Part shown: positions 35,812-43,928 of the stretch, one piece after another
Layout of the letters: every line of letters begins with the position of its first letter
How positions within the stretch are numbered: the first letter of the stretch is position 1
Origin: Treponema sp.
Lineage (GTDB): Bacteria > Spirochaetota > Spirochaetia > Treponematales > Breznakiellaceae
Reading direction: 5' to 3'
Assembly (NCBI GenBank): GCA_009787835.1
Contig: WQSN01000016.1
Location: 1 to 50,501 of the forward strand
DNA length: 50,501 bases
Position numbers and translations under genes: made by a program
Notes under the pieces: generated by a model
Databases searched by the model: none
What the model saw: only the letters and a program-made list of their open reading frames with translations
What the model was told of the DNA's origin: nothing

Positions 35812-36954
35812 ATGGAATTTATTTTTGAGAATTTTACTAATTTGACATGGAAACATCTTGTAATGTATGTAATAGGTGTCATTTTAATAATTTTGGCAAT
35901 TAAAAAGGAGTATGAACCAAGCCTTCTTTTACCAATGGGTTTTGGCGCGATTTTGGTAAATCTGCCGTTAAGCGGAGTAATTAACCAGATTATGCCGGGA
36001 ATTGGTGAAGTTCACGGTCCGATACAGTGGCTCTTTGAAACAGGCATTGACGCCGCTGAAATCATGCCTCTTTTACTGTTCATCGGCATTGGCGCGATGA
36101 TCGATTTTACCCCTCTTTTAACAAGACCGGTTTATTTTCTGTTTGGTGCAGCAGCAACCTTTGGAATATTTGCCACCATCACCCTTGCGGTCCTTCTGGG
36201 CTTTAACATGAATGACGCGGCGGCTATAGGAATTATCGGAGCGGCTGACGGACCTACAACGATTCTTGTCGCTCAGGTTCTGAAATCCAGCTATCTGGGA
36301 CCCATTATGGTTGCGGCATATTCCTATATGGCGCTTGTGCCGATAATTCAGCCCGCTACAATCAAACTTTTAACCACCAAAAAAGAAAGAATGATCCGAA
36401 TGCCCATTGAAGCGGACAAGCAAATACCGAAGATAATTAAAATTATTTTTCCGATAGCGGTAACGATGATTGTCGGCATTATTTCTCCGGCGGCTGTCGC
36501 TCTTATTGGATTTTTAATGTTCGGTAATCTTATTCGCGAATGCACCGTTCTGGATTCCCTTTCTGAAACCGCCCAAAAAACCCTCGCGAACCTGATTACC
36601 CTTTTATTGGGAATTACTGTCGCCTTTACAATGCAGGCGGAAAACTTTGTAAAGATTGATACAATTCTTGTTATGCTTCTGGGACTTTTCGCTTTTATCT
36701 TCGATACGGCGGGCGGAGTGTTATTCGCTAAATTTATAAACATCTTTTTAAAGAGAAAAATAAACCCGATGATAGGAGCCACGGGAATTTCCGCGTTCCC
36801 GATGTCCGCGCGCGTTGTGCAGAAAATGGCGTTAAAGGAAGACCCGGAAAATATACTTTTAATGCATGCGGTAAGCGCGAATGTTTCAGGCCAGGTTTCA
36901 TCTGTCGCGGCAAGCGGCATTGTATTAAGTCTTATATTGAATTATTTGGGTTAG
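35812..36954 (+). CDS. Sodium-translocating decarboxylase beta subunit (OadB/GcdB family)
   Basis: A 380-aa integral membrane protein of the sodium pump that couples decarboxylation of biotin-bound carboxylate to Na+ export. The family core GIIGAADGPTTILVAQ carries the essential Asp. The C-terminal half has TGISAFPMSARVVQKMALKE and NVSGQVSSVAASG. The likely substrate complex is oxaloacetate, methylmalonyl-CoA or glutaconyl-CoA decarboxylase, which cannot be separated from beta alone. A small OadG-like gene follows after 10 bp, but no alpha subunit or biotin carrier gene is adjacent. Confidence 0.92.
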   Translation: MEFIFENFTNLTWKHLVMYVIGVILIILAIKKEYEPSLLLPMGFGAILVNLPLSGVINQIMPGIGEVHGPIQWLFETGIDAAEIMPLLLFIGIGAMIDFTPLLTRPVYFLFGAAATFGIFATITLAVLLGFNMNDAAAIGIIGAADGPTTILVAQVLKSSYLGPIMVAAYSYMALVPIIQPATIKLLTTKKERMIRMPIEADKQIPKIIKIIFPIAVTMIVGIISPAAVALIGFLMFGNLIRECTVLDSLSETAQKTLANLITLLLGITVAFTMQAENFVKIDTILVMLLGLFAFIFDTAGGVLFAKFINIFLKRKINPMIGATGISAFPMSARVVQKMALKEDPENILLMHAVSANVSGQVSSVAASGIVLSLILNYLG

Positions 36955-36964
36955 TGAGGAAAAA

Positions 36965-37105
36965 ATGAATATAAACTACGCCGATTTATTCGGATCTCTT
37001 GAAATAATGTGGAAAGGCATGGCAGGAATTTTTATAGTTTGCGGATTTATAATGATTTTTACAATGCTGCTTCTGAAAGTACTGATGCCCAGGAAGAAAG
37101 AATAA
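36965..37105 (+). CDS. OadG-like small membrane subunit, 46 aa
   Basis: A 46-aa single-TM protein (GMAGIFIVCGFIMIFTMLLL) with an N-terminal segment LFGSLEIMWKG and a basic C-terminus MPRKKE. OadG-type gamma subunits have the same plan: a short N-terminus, one helix, then a charged tail that can bind zinc. Here the tail is reduced to a few residues. The start has GAGG at good distance and lies 10 bp after the OadB-like stop. It is very likely co-translated with it and may tether a decarboxylase made elsewhere. Confidence 0.65.
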   Translation: MNINYADLFGSLEIMWKGMAGIFIVCGFIMIFTMLLLKVLMPRKKE

Positions 37106-37116
37106 TTACTGTAATA

Positions 37117-38337
37117 TTAAATAATCTCCCCGGTTTTCTGATCCTGGGATTCCTGCGCTTCTTCGGCAGAGACAGAGGTGATTTTATACTCCGTTATTTC
37201 ACTGCCTGTGACAACCGTGCAATTGCGGCCGCTTCCTTTCGCTGAATACAGGGCCTTATCCGCCAAATTGTAAAGGGGTTTAACATCACTGGACGCGCCG
37301 CATCTTTCAACATATACGCCCATACTGAGCGTCACATAAGGCGATACTGTTGATTTCTCATGGGGGATTCTTAGATCGTATATCATTTTTGAGAGATGAT
37401 TTGCTACGGTATCAATATGGGAAAGATCTTTTTCAAACCACAGCAGGGAGAATTCTTCTCCGCCGACTCTTGCGGTGTAAACGCCCAAACTTTCCTTTAA
37501 GCTGTCCAATACTCCGCCGATTGCGCGAAGACAGTCATCTCCTTTCGGATGACCGTAATGATCATTATAGAATTTGAAAAAATCAATGTCGCAGATGGCG
37601 ACGCAAATCCAGTCATCGGTTGTTCTGTAATTAACAAGATACCTTTTAAAAGTAATCATGTAATCGCGGCGGTTTTTCATCCTGGTTAATTCATCAATTG
37701 TGCTTTGATCAAAATATTTATTTCGTTCTTCTTCAAGCATGATTGCGCTTAACTCCAGCTCCATGCGCAGTTTTGGAATTAACCAGCTGAAATACAGGCT
37801 GATGAGGCCTGTTATCAGCGCGTTTGTAACATCAATGAACGCGTTAGCGGGATTTTTAACAACAATAACGGAAATTATAAAAGCTATCAGCGCGCTTAAT
37901 ATCAGAAAAAAGTTATATACAGGCGAATTGATAAACATCAGGAAAGCGCATATCAGAAAAACATAAAATATCGCGGCGATACTGTCATGCGCTGAAGGCG
38001 ACCATACGCTGATGTAAATGCCGAATGCCATGAAATTTATATAAAACAGCCCGATTAATACATAGATGGTCCGGAAGTTTACATCGGCTTTCTGCATTAA
38101 ATAATTGGTATAAAAAGCAAGAAACGCCGCTATTGCCGCTACAGAGATATAGACTATTGTTTCTGAATAATTTCCTTGTATAAAAAGTATAATTGAAAAA
38201 AGACTTGCAAAAATAGCAAGTACAAGGTTTGCCCACCGTACCCTGATAAGGTTGCTTGTGAATGTTTTCGCCATGCACTCGCGGTACTGTTCGCGCCCCA
38301 GCGTATAAAACCGCCAATTGTTAATTATTTTCAGCAT
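37117..38337 (-). CDS. Membrane diguanylate cyclase (GGDEF)
   Basis: A 406-aa protein. About six TM helices fill the N-terminal 190 residues (LVLAIFASLFSIILFIQGNY, VSVAAIAAFLAFYTNYLM, FLILSALIAFIISVIVV). A GGDEF domain at about 210-380 follows, with DELTRMKNRRDYM at the start, the metal-binding CDIDFFKFYNDHYGH, and the active site GGEEF at about 292-296. It should make cyclic di-GMP in response to a membrane-sensed cue. No EAL or HD-GYP partner is in the window. It converges on the OadG-like gene with an 11-bp gap. Confidence 0.93.
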   Translation of the reverse strand: MLKIINNWRFYTLGREQYRECMAKTFTSNLIRVRWANLVLAIFASLFSIILFIQGNYSETIVYISVAAIAAFLAFYTNYLMQKADVNFRTIYVLIGLFYINFMAFGIYISVWSPSAHDSIAAIFYVFLICAFLMFINSPVYNFFLILSALIAFIISVIVVKNPANAFIDVTNALITGLISLYFSWLIPKLRMELELSAIMLEEERNKYFDQSTIDELTRMKNRRDYMITFKRYLVNYRTTDDWICVAICDIDFFKFYNDHYGHPKGDDCLRAIGGVLDSLKESLGVYTARVGGEEFSLLWFEKDLSHIDTVANHLSKMIYDLRIPHEKSTVSPYVTLSMGVYVERCGASSDVKPLYNLADKALYSAKGSGRNCTVVTGSEITEYKITSVSAEEAQESQDQKTGEII

Positions 38338-38407
38338 TTAAGTTTATTCTTTAAAACCTTTTCGTCATTATATCAATAAATTTTATGAATAACAAGAATA
38401 AAGCGAT

Positions 38408-39436
38408 TTAATACCTCATTTTACATCTTTCAGTAAAACCGGTTAAATTATGAAATTCAATTACAGAACCATCATCCAACTGCGCTTTTCCCGAGAAAAA
38501 ACCGCAAACCTGACGCCGTGAAGAACTGTAATTAAACAGCCTGTTTTGTTCGCTTCTCTCCTGATGTGGATAAAAAGACATTTCCAGCCGGTTGTCATTG
38601 CTTGTAAAACGCCAGGAAGAGAGCCAATTGGACATTGGTATATGAAAAGTTACCTGATCCAGTTTATGCAGCTTTCCGTCTACAAAAAAACCGTTTTCCG
38701 TTCCCATGGAAAAATCCGCCCAACTGTAGCCTACGCAAAAACCAAGAAGCTTTCCGTCTATCATCCCGCAGGCAGCGGCCCAATACCGGATATCAGCCTT
38801 TGGACGGGCGCACCGGGTCCAGTCAAAAATTCCCCACCCATTCCCCTTGGTAAAGATTATCTCCGCACTGCCAAACTGAATCACCCCTTCCGCTGAATAC
38901 CAGGGAGAACAGCGCGTATATCTGAACGCGTTTTTCTCACTCCGCCAGGGCTGGTTTGTAATAAGCGATTGAGAGGCTGAAGGTTCGCTTAATACAAGCG
39001 CTCCCCGCAGGCTGCGGTTATGTCCGAATTTCGGGATTTCAACCTTGATGATTCTTACTCCATCATCCATACATACAATATCAAGATGAGTTTTTTTTCT
39101 GCGCCAGATGATGGAACCTGTTTCACTGCCCGTCGGCATATCAAAATCGCCAAGCGGAAACAATGACTGAAAAACATGTGTTGAACGTTTTTTGTCCCTT
39201 AGCGAAATTATGGAAACACTCATGTAACCAAGCCAGCCGTCATCCTTCACTTCAAAAATAACAAGATGAGTGGGCGAGTGCACAATGTAACGATCTGATT
39301 CTGTAATCCTGTACCTGGGGGAAGCGGCCAGAACTGGATCGTAATATAATCCCGGCTTTTTTGACCAGCCGAAATTATGCGGATGGCCGGTATCGTCAAG
39401 CACAGACAAAGGAGCGAGTATTTCATTCTGACTCAT
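38408..39436 (-). CDS. DUF2804 family protein
   Basis: A 342-aa cytoplasmic protein of the DUF2804 family. Visible features are GHPHNFGWSKKPGLYYDP near the start, GNGWGIFDWTRCARP and SWADFSMGTENGFFVDGKLH in the second half, and the beta-rich character throughout. The function is not known; the fold resembles lipocalin-like hydroxysteroid enzymes only loosely, if at all. A weak AGG precedes the ATG. It is divergent from murD. Confidence 0.75.
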   Translation of the reverse strand: MSQNEILAPLSVLDDTGHPHNFGWSKKPGLYYDPVLAASPRYRITESDRYIVHSPTHLVIFEVKDDGWLGYMSVSIISLRDKKRSTHVFQSLFPLGDFDMPTGSETGSIIWRRKKTHLDIVCMDDGVRIIKVEIPKFGHNRSLRGALVLSEPSASQSLITNQPWRSEKNAFRYTRCSPWYSAEGVIQFGSAEIIFTKGNGWGIFDWTRCARPKADIRYWAAACGMIDGKLLGFCVGYSWADFSMGTENGFFVDGKLHKLDQVTFHIPMSNWLSSWRFTSNDNRLEMSFYPHQERSEQNRLFNYSSSRRQVCGFFSGKAQLDDGSVIEFHNLTGFTERCKMRY

Positions 39437-39466
39437 ATTATGCCTGTTTACAGATATTTAACTGCA

Positions 39467-39481
39467 TGGTATTAACATAAC
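39467..39481 (+). promoter_or_regulatory. Extended -10 promoter directly before murD
   Basis: TGg-TATTAA at 39467-39475 is followed by 6 nt and the ATG at 39482, with no Shine-Dalgarno. This again suggests a leaderless transcript. Confidence 0.4.
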
Positions 39482-40924
39482 ATGGATTATTCAGGTAAAA
39501 AAGTAGTGGTAATGGGTCTTGGTCTGCATGGCGGAGGCTTGGAAACCGCGCGTTTTTTGCTTAAGCGCGGAGCGTCTTTAACAATCACAGATATAAGGGA
39601 TGAAAAAACATTATTACCTTCGATAGAGCGGCTTGACGCATCTTGCCGTGAACTCAAAGGTGAAAGCGTGCGTTATGTGCTTGGGAAACACGAAATGGAA
39701 GATTTTAAAAACGCAGACATAGTGATAAAAAATCCCGGCGTAAAACCGGATTCGCCATTTCTTCTCGCGTCAAAAAATATTGAGACAGACATTTCACTGT
39801 TCCTCTCAGAATCCAAAGCAAGGCTTTTCGCCGTAACGGGTTCCAAGGGAAAATCATGCACCGCGACAGCCCTTCACAGGATTCTTGACAGGGCCGGTAA
39901 TTACGGCAAGGCGTATCTCGGCGGAAATATCACAGTCTCTCCGTTAACATTTCTGGATGAACTTTCGGAAAATGACGATGTTGTCCTAGAGCTTTCAAGC
40001 TGGCAGTTAGGCGATTTAAAAGGACGCGTTTCAGATGACGGAAACCCGTTATTAAAACCAAAAGCGGCAATTCTTACCGCGATAATGCCCGATCATCTTG
40101 ACCGTTATGCGTCAATGGAGGAATATGTTGACGATAAAAGAAACATCTACAGAGGACAGGATGAAAGCTGCGTAACTGTTGCAGGCGATGATGAGTGGGG
40201 AAAAAGTTTCCTCTCTGAATCCAAAGGCCGCCCCCTTGTTTATTCAGGCAGCGCGGACTGTTTCGCGTTAGCTGTAAATCAGAGCGGCGGTTGGATTGAT
40301 TCTGACGGCCGCGGCATGGCGCTTTTAAGAGGCTGGCCTCTCTGTGATAATAAAATTACAGAGCTTGTTCCGGCGATTTTACGCACGCCCGGCAATCATC
40401 AGAAATTAAACCTTCTTGCGGCATCTCTTGCCGCCTACAGTCTTGGCATGGAAGCGGAAAAAATACGCGGGGTTCTTGCGGAATTTCCCGGCATAGAACA
40501 CAGACTGGAACTGTTTCATGAAGCGAAGGGAATTCGTTTTTACAATGACAGCGCCGCCACAATCCCCGAAGCCGCCGCCGCCTGCGTTGAAGCTCTCAGT
40601 CTCCAGGGGTCATTGGTTCTTGTAACAGGCGGCACAGATAAAAATTTAAATTTTACCCCGCTCGCAAGGACAGCGGTAAAAGCAAAAGAGGTGATTCTCC
40701 TTGCCGGCACAGGCAGCGAGAAACTGATCCCTCTGTTAGGTGAAGAAGGCATTAATTACCGCGGCCCGTTTGATAATCTTGACAAAGCCGTCCTGTGCGC
40801 TCTTGAAAAAGCCAAAGAAGGCGGCATTATCGCCCTGTCTCCCGGCTGCGCAAGTTTCGGCATGTTCCTGAACGAATTCGACCGCGGCCGCCAATGGAAG
40901 GAAACAGTATTAAAACTGACATAA
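39482..40924 (+). CDS. murD: UDP-N-acetylmuramoylalanine-D-glutamate ligase
   Basis: A 480-aa cytoplasmic Mur ligase that adds D-glutamate to UDP-MurNAc-L-Ala. The N-terminal Rossmann motif is VMGLGLHGGGLETARFL. The ATP-binding loop is VTGSKGKSCTATAL (SK in place of the more common TN). Further motifs are LELSSWQL, AAILTAIMPDHLDRY, the central domain GIEHRLELF and FYNDSAATIPEAAAACVEAL, and the C-terminal ALSPGCASFGMFLNEFDRGR. The length is close to other spirochaetal MurD proteins. epmA follows after 21 bp. Confidence 0.95.
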   Translation: MDYSGKKVVVMGLGLHGGGLETARFLLKRGASLTITDIRDEKTLLPSIERLDASCRELKGESVRYVLGKHEMEDFKNADIVIKNPGVKPDSPFLLASKNIETDISLFLSESKARLFAVTGSKGKSCTATALHRILDRAGNYGKAYLGGNITVSPLTFLDELSENDDVVLELSSWQLGDLKGRVSDDGNPLLKPKAAILTAIMPDHLDRYASMEEYVDDKRNIYRGQDESCVTVAGDDEWGKSFLSESKGRPLVYSGSADCFALAVNQSGGWIDSDGRGMALLRGWPLCDNKITELVPAILRTPGNHQKLNLLAASLAAYSLGMEAEKIRGVLAEFPGIEHRLELFHEAKGIRFYNDSAATIPEAAAACVEALSLQGSLVLVTGGTDKNLNFTPLARTAVKAKEVILLAGTGSEKLIPLLGEEGINYRGPFDNLDKAVLCALEKAKEGGIIALSPGCASFGMFLNEFDRGRQWKETVLKLT

Positions 40925-40945
40925 TTATTTTTATTGAGGTTTAGC

Positions 40946-41899
40946 TTGGATATTGATATGTTACAAAGACGCGCGGCTATTATCAGAAATGTGCGATCTT
41001 TTTTTGACAGCAGAAATTATCTTGAACTGGACACTCCCCTGCTCTCTGCGGATTTAATACCCGAATCGTGTCTTGAAGTTTTTAAAACTGAAAGGCTTTA
41101 TCCGCATGGCTGCAAAAAAGAAAGCAAACCTCTTTATCTGGTTCCGTCTCCTGAAATCTGGATGAAAAAAATAATCGCCCAGCACCGCGTGAATGTTTAT
41201 CAGATATGCAAATGTTTCCGTAACGGCGAATCTTCGGGCCGTTTGCACAACAGCGAATTTACAATGCTGGAGTATTATACAATGGACGCTGGATATTTGG
41301 ATTCACTCTCATTAACGGAAGAGCTGTTTAGCTGTCTTTTAAAAAACAATGATTTATTGCCATTTGAACGGATAACAGTCGCTCAAGCCTTTGAAAAGCA
41401 CGCGGGGTTTGATTTATTCAGGGTTGCCGGAAATGCTAAAGCAATGGAAAAGGAAGCACGAAGGCTTGGGCTTGACCCGATTCCCGATCTTACAATCGCG
41501 CAGCTTTACGATTTAATTTTTATTCACGCTGTTGAGCCTCATTTAAAACATGAAAAACCTGTAGCGCTCCTTGATTACCCCGCTTTTGTCCCATGTCTCG
41601 CTGAATTGTCACCTAACGGAAGAACAGTGGAACGATGGGAGTTATACCATGGCGGCATTGAACTCGCGAACTGCTTCTCAGAGGAAACAGATCCGCAAAA
41701 AGTAAAAGATTTTTTTATCAGCGAAGAAGCAGCGAAAGCCGGTAACGCCATAGTACCGCACAAGGTTGATCGCGATTACTGGAAAATTTTTGAGAGCTTT
41801 CCGCGCTGTTCAGGCGTAGCGATGGGGCTTGACAGGCTCATTATGGCGCTCACAGGAAAGGCGGACATTGACGGAGTGCTGCCGTTTGTTTTGGATTGA
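40946..41899 (+). CDS. epmA: EF-P lysine aminoacylase (PoxA/GenX/YjeA-type lysyl-tRNA synthetase paralogue)
   Basis: A class II aminoacyl-tRNA synthetase-like protein without the anticodon domain, which attaches (R)-beta-lysine to a lysine of elongation factor P. I place the start at TTG 40946 (MDIDMLQRRAAI, 317 aa), 6 nt after GAGG; the ATG at 40958 is also possible. Class II motifs are RSFFDSRNYLELDTPLLS (motif 1), KCFRNGESSGRLHNSEFTMLE (motif 2 region) and RCSGVAMGLDRLIMAL (motif 3). Length matches E. coli EpmA (about 325 aa). It is transcribed after murD. The EF-P gene and epmB are not in the window. Confidence 0.9.
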   Translation: MDIDMLQRRAAIIRNVRSFFDSRNYLELDTPLLSADLIPESCLEVFKTERLYPHGCKKESKPLYLVPSPEIWMKKIIAQHRVNVYQICKCFRNGESSGRLHNSEFTMLEYYTMDAGYLDSLSLTEELFSCLLKNNDLLPFERITVAQAFEKHAGFDLFRVAGNAKAMEKEARRLGLDPIPDLTIAQLYDLIFIHAVEPHLKHEKPVALLDYPAFVPCLAELSPNGRTVERWELYHGGIELANCFSEETDPQKVKDFFISEEAAKAGNAIVPHKVDRDYWKIFESFPRCSGVAMGLDRLIMALTGKADIDGVLPFVLD

Positions 41900-42074
41900 T
41901 ATAGCGCCGCTTCCGGCGGCAGGCAGGCATTTCGCGTAACTGAACTAATTCCTTCCCTGTTACTTGAGCCTGTAAACCAGGGGCACGCCAAATTACTGCG
42001 CGCGAAACATTGAGCGCGTCTTTGTTACCAACTATATGGCGTCGCGCGAAATAAAAGTAATATAACAAATAAAC
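41900..42074. other. Structured, GC-rich 3' flank of the FGE-type gene
   Basis: This 175-bp stretch lies between epmA and the end of the FGE-type gene. It holds the hairpins CGCCG-CTTC-CGGCG (41905-41918) and CCTG-TAAAC-CAGG (41969-41981), and two copies of TTTCGCGCG on the minus strand. A minus-strand frame is open over all of it and runs on into antisense epmA, with no ribosome site. It may be the remains of a cassette or a DNA structure used in retrohoming (see findings). I cannot assign a gene. Confidence 0.4.
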
Positions 42075-43724
42075 CTAATTGCGCACGACACGGAAACCGA
42101 CGTAGTTGCTACGGTAAGACGGTGTGTTGAGGCCCCGGTACGCGGAACGGACGCCAGCGGTAGGAAAGAACCAGCTCCCGCTGCGATACACGCGGTGAGA
42201 CCCTGAAGAAACGCCGCGAGGATCTGTTTGCGCTCCGCTTGGGTATGTTCCATACCAGTCCCAACACCATTCCCATACATTCCCGCTCATATCGTATATT
42301 CCTAAACCGTTGGGCGCTTTTGTCCCTACTGGTTTTGTACTATTTCCGCTGTTACCGCTATACCAGGCAACCGCGTCTACGCTGTTACTGCCGGAATATT
42401 CTGTTAACAGCATTGTTGTGTTCCCGCCCTTCGCGGCATATTCCCATTCCGCCTCGGTTGGTAATCTATATCCATTTGCGTTCCAGTTGCATGTTATATT
42501 ATTTCCTGAACCGCTGTATACTGGTGTTAATCCTTCTCTCTGGCTTCGCCTGTTACAGTATTCTATCGCTTCATGCCAGCTTACATAATACATAGGATTA
42601 TTATCTCCTTCTCCTCTCATAGACCATGTTCTATCTGCCATGTCACGTTGCTGTTGAATCGTGGTTCCCATTATTTCATACCATTCTTTCTGTGTAACAG
42701 GATATTTACTCATACTAAAACTTTTTAATGTTACTTGCCTTACTGGTCTTTCATTATCATTTCCGCCTGACGCTGTTCCCATTTGGAATGTACCGCCTTC
42801 AACGCGTACAAAATTCGCGGAGACGCTTGTTGTCGTTGTAGTAGTTGTTACCCCGGTAAGCAAACCTGCAAGTTTCCGTATTGCCTCAGTTCCTTCTTCA
42901 ATAGCTTTATATTCAACATAATCGCCTTTTACCTGTATCCCGCTCTCCACATTAATTATAGCAGCGTTGAAAAAGCGATCCGTGCCAAGCCTTCTTGCCG
43001 CGCCGGAAAGAGCCAGAAGAGGATTGTCACCGCGGCCGATTGAAATTATGTATTCATCTGCGGTATCGCCGCTGAATTGATTTTTATATTCTGCCTGAAC
43101 CTGTTCCAGCGTCTTCGTTCTGGGAAATACCGCGTATGTTCCTGAGCGCGTAACTTCAATTGCGAGAATTTGCGCCAGCACATCAGCTTCATGATCTCCT
43201 GACGTTATCTGAAATGGAAGCACCGCCATTTTTTGAAGCTTCGACGTGTCTTTCTGGGAAGCCGCGACAATATTCCTTGCCATCTCCGGCAAATATCCGC
43301 GTATCTCGGTTATATTTGAATATGTCCGCCAGTCTCCTGCTATCTGCTGAAGGTTATCAATCTGCATGATCGAAATTATCATTAGCTGCTGATTTCCCAA
43401 TCTTGTTATATTCCCCGAAACAATAAATTTAGCGCCAAGCTGTCTTCCCAGACGCGCGATAGTTTCAGGATCAGTCATTCCCGATCCCATTTGAAAGTTC
43501 TGTTCCTGTCTGATCGCGGAATTTATACTGGTGCGCGGAACAGGAGCAAACGAACTGTTCAGCGTTTGATCAAAAGAAAACAGTTCCGCGATTGTTTCAC
43601 CGTCCGAGGCGCTTCCGCCAGTAAACGGAAGAATCGCAAGTGTAGGACGGGTTTGTCCAAAGACAGATATTGAGCTAAACAGCAAAAATATAGCATAAAT
43701 AGATATAAATTTTTTAAATGACAT
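42075..43724 (-). CDS. Exported FGE-sulfatase (SUMF1/C-type-lectin fold) protein with LpoB/CsgG-like N-terminus
   Basis: A 549-aa exported protein. The signal peptide ends at about residue 23 (ISVFG-Q). Residues of about 25-290 resemble the CsgG/LpoB-type domain of treponemal proteins (LAILPFTGGSASDGETIAEL, FIVSGNITRLGNQQLMIISI). Residues of about 305-549 form a formylglycine-generating-enzyme-like domain: FVRVEGGTFQMG, PVTQKEWYEIMG, YRLPTEAEWEYAAKGG, GLGIYDMSGNVWEWCWDWYG and the ending VGFRVVRN. In Treponema this fold is used as a ligand-binding display module (TvpA type) diversified by retroelements. The last 40 codons fit such a variable region. The promoter and ribosome site are strong. 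Enzyme activity is not implied. Confidence 0.88.
   Translation of the reverse strand: MSFKKFISIYAIFLLFSSISVFGQTRPTLAILPFTGGSASDGETIAELFSFDQTLNSSFAPVPRTSINSAIRQEQNFQMGSGMTDPETIARLGRQLGAKFIVSGNITRLGNQQLMIISIMQIDNLQQIAGDWRTYSNITEIRGYLPEMARNIVAASQKDTSKLQKMAVLPFQITSGDHEADVLAQILAIEVTRSGTYAVFPRTKTLEQVQAEYKNQFSGDTADEYIISIGRGDNPLLALSGAARRLGTDRFFNAAIINVESGIQVKGDYVEYKAIEEGTEAIRKLAGLLTGVTTTTTTTSVSANFVRVEGGTFQMGTASGGNDNERPVRQVTLKSFSMSKYPVTQKEWYEIMGTTIQQQRDMADRTWSMRGEGDNNPMYYVSWHEAIEYCNRRSQREGLTPVYSGSGNNITCNWNANGYRLPTEAEWEYAAKGGNTTMLLTEYSGSNSVDAVAWYSGNSGNSTKPVGTKAPNGLGIYDMSGNVWEWCWDWYGTYPSGAQTDPRGVSSGSHRVYRSGSWFFPTAGVRSAYRGLNTPSYRSNYVGFRVVRN
42078..42200 (-). other. Candidate DGR variable region at the 3' end of the FGE-type gene
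   Basis: The last 40 or so codons include GSWFFPTAGVRSAYRG and PSYRSNYVGFRVVRN. This matches the template-derived pattern GSWNNNAxNxRSANRNNNNPxNR seen in treponemal DGR targets. Positions expected to be variable use mainly NNC codons (TTC, ACC, GGC, GTC, TAC, GGC, CTC, AAC, TAC, AGC, AAC, TAC, GTC), as produced when AAC template codons are mutated at A. By hand count 42081-42200 is about 62% G+C, well above its surroundings. No template repeat or reverse transcriptase is in the window, so this would be a remote target. Confidence 0.5.
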
Positions 43725-43746
43725 AAAAAAACACTCCTTTTGAAAT

Positions 43747-43775
43747 ATTATACCACTTTTTTAATATTTTTTCAA
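43747..43775 (-). promoter_or_regulatory. Strong sigma70-type promoter for the FGE-type gene
   Basis: On the minus strand TTGAAA (43770-43775), a 17-bp spacer ending in TGG, and TATAAT (43747-43752) form a near-consensus promoter. A Shine-Dalgarno AAGGAG lies between it and the ATG at 43724. This is the best canonical promoter in the window. Confidence 0.75.
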
Positions 43776-43855
43776 TAATAAAAATACTGACAGTTATATA
43801 AATATTTGCTTACAGAGTGAAATTTGAAATGTATGCCAAAAAAATACTTGAGAGG

Positions 43856-43903
43856 TGTCAGAGAAAAAAGCGCCGCCTCCGCGCGGTGTTTTTTTCTCTG
43901 ACA
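43856..43903. terminator. Bidirectional intrinsic terminator-like hairpin
   Basis: Arms TGTCAGAGAAAAAA-g-CGCCGC and GCGGTG-TTTTTTTCTCTGACA enclose a 6-nt loop (ctccgc). The GC-rich core is followed by a T-run on either strand. It lies downstream of the LEA14-like gene (minus strand) and upstream of the FGE-type promoter. It would end minus-strand transcripts coming through the MITE-like element and insulate the promoter. Confidence 0.7.
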
Positions 43904-43928
43904 GGCCACCAAATAAATTTAATTATTA

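Noticed and set aside
36348..36920. 190-aa minus-strand frame inside the OadB-like gene
   Set aside because: Antisense of a conserved membrane protein; no start context.
41850..42068. 72-aa minus-strand frame between epmA and the FGE-type gene
   Set aside because: It begins with TTG without a ribosome site and runs 50 bp into antisense epmA. I keep the DNA as an unexplained flank, not as a gene.
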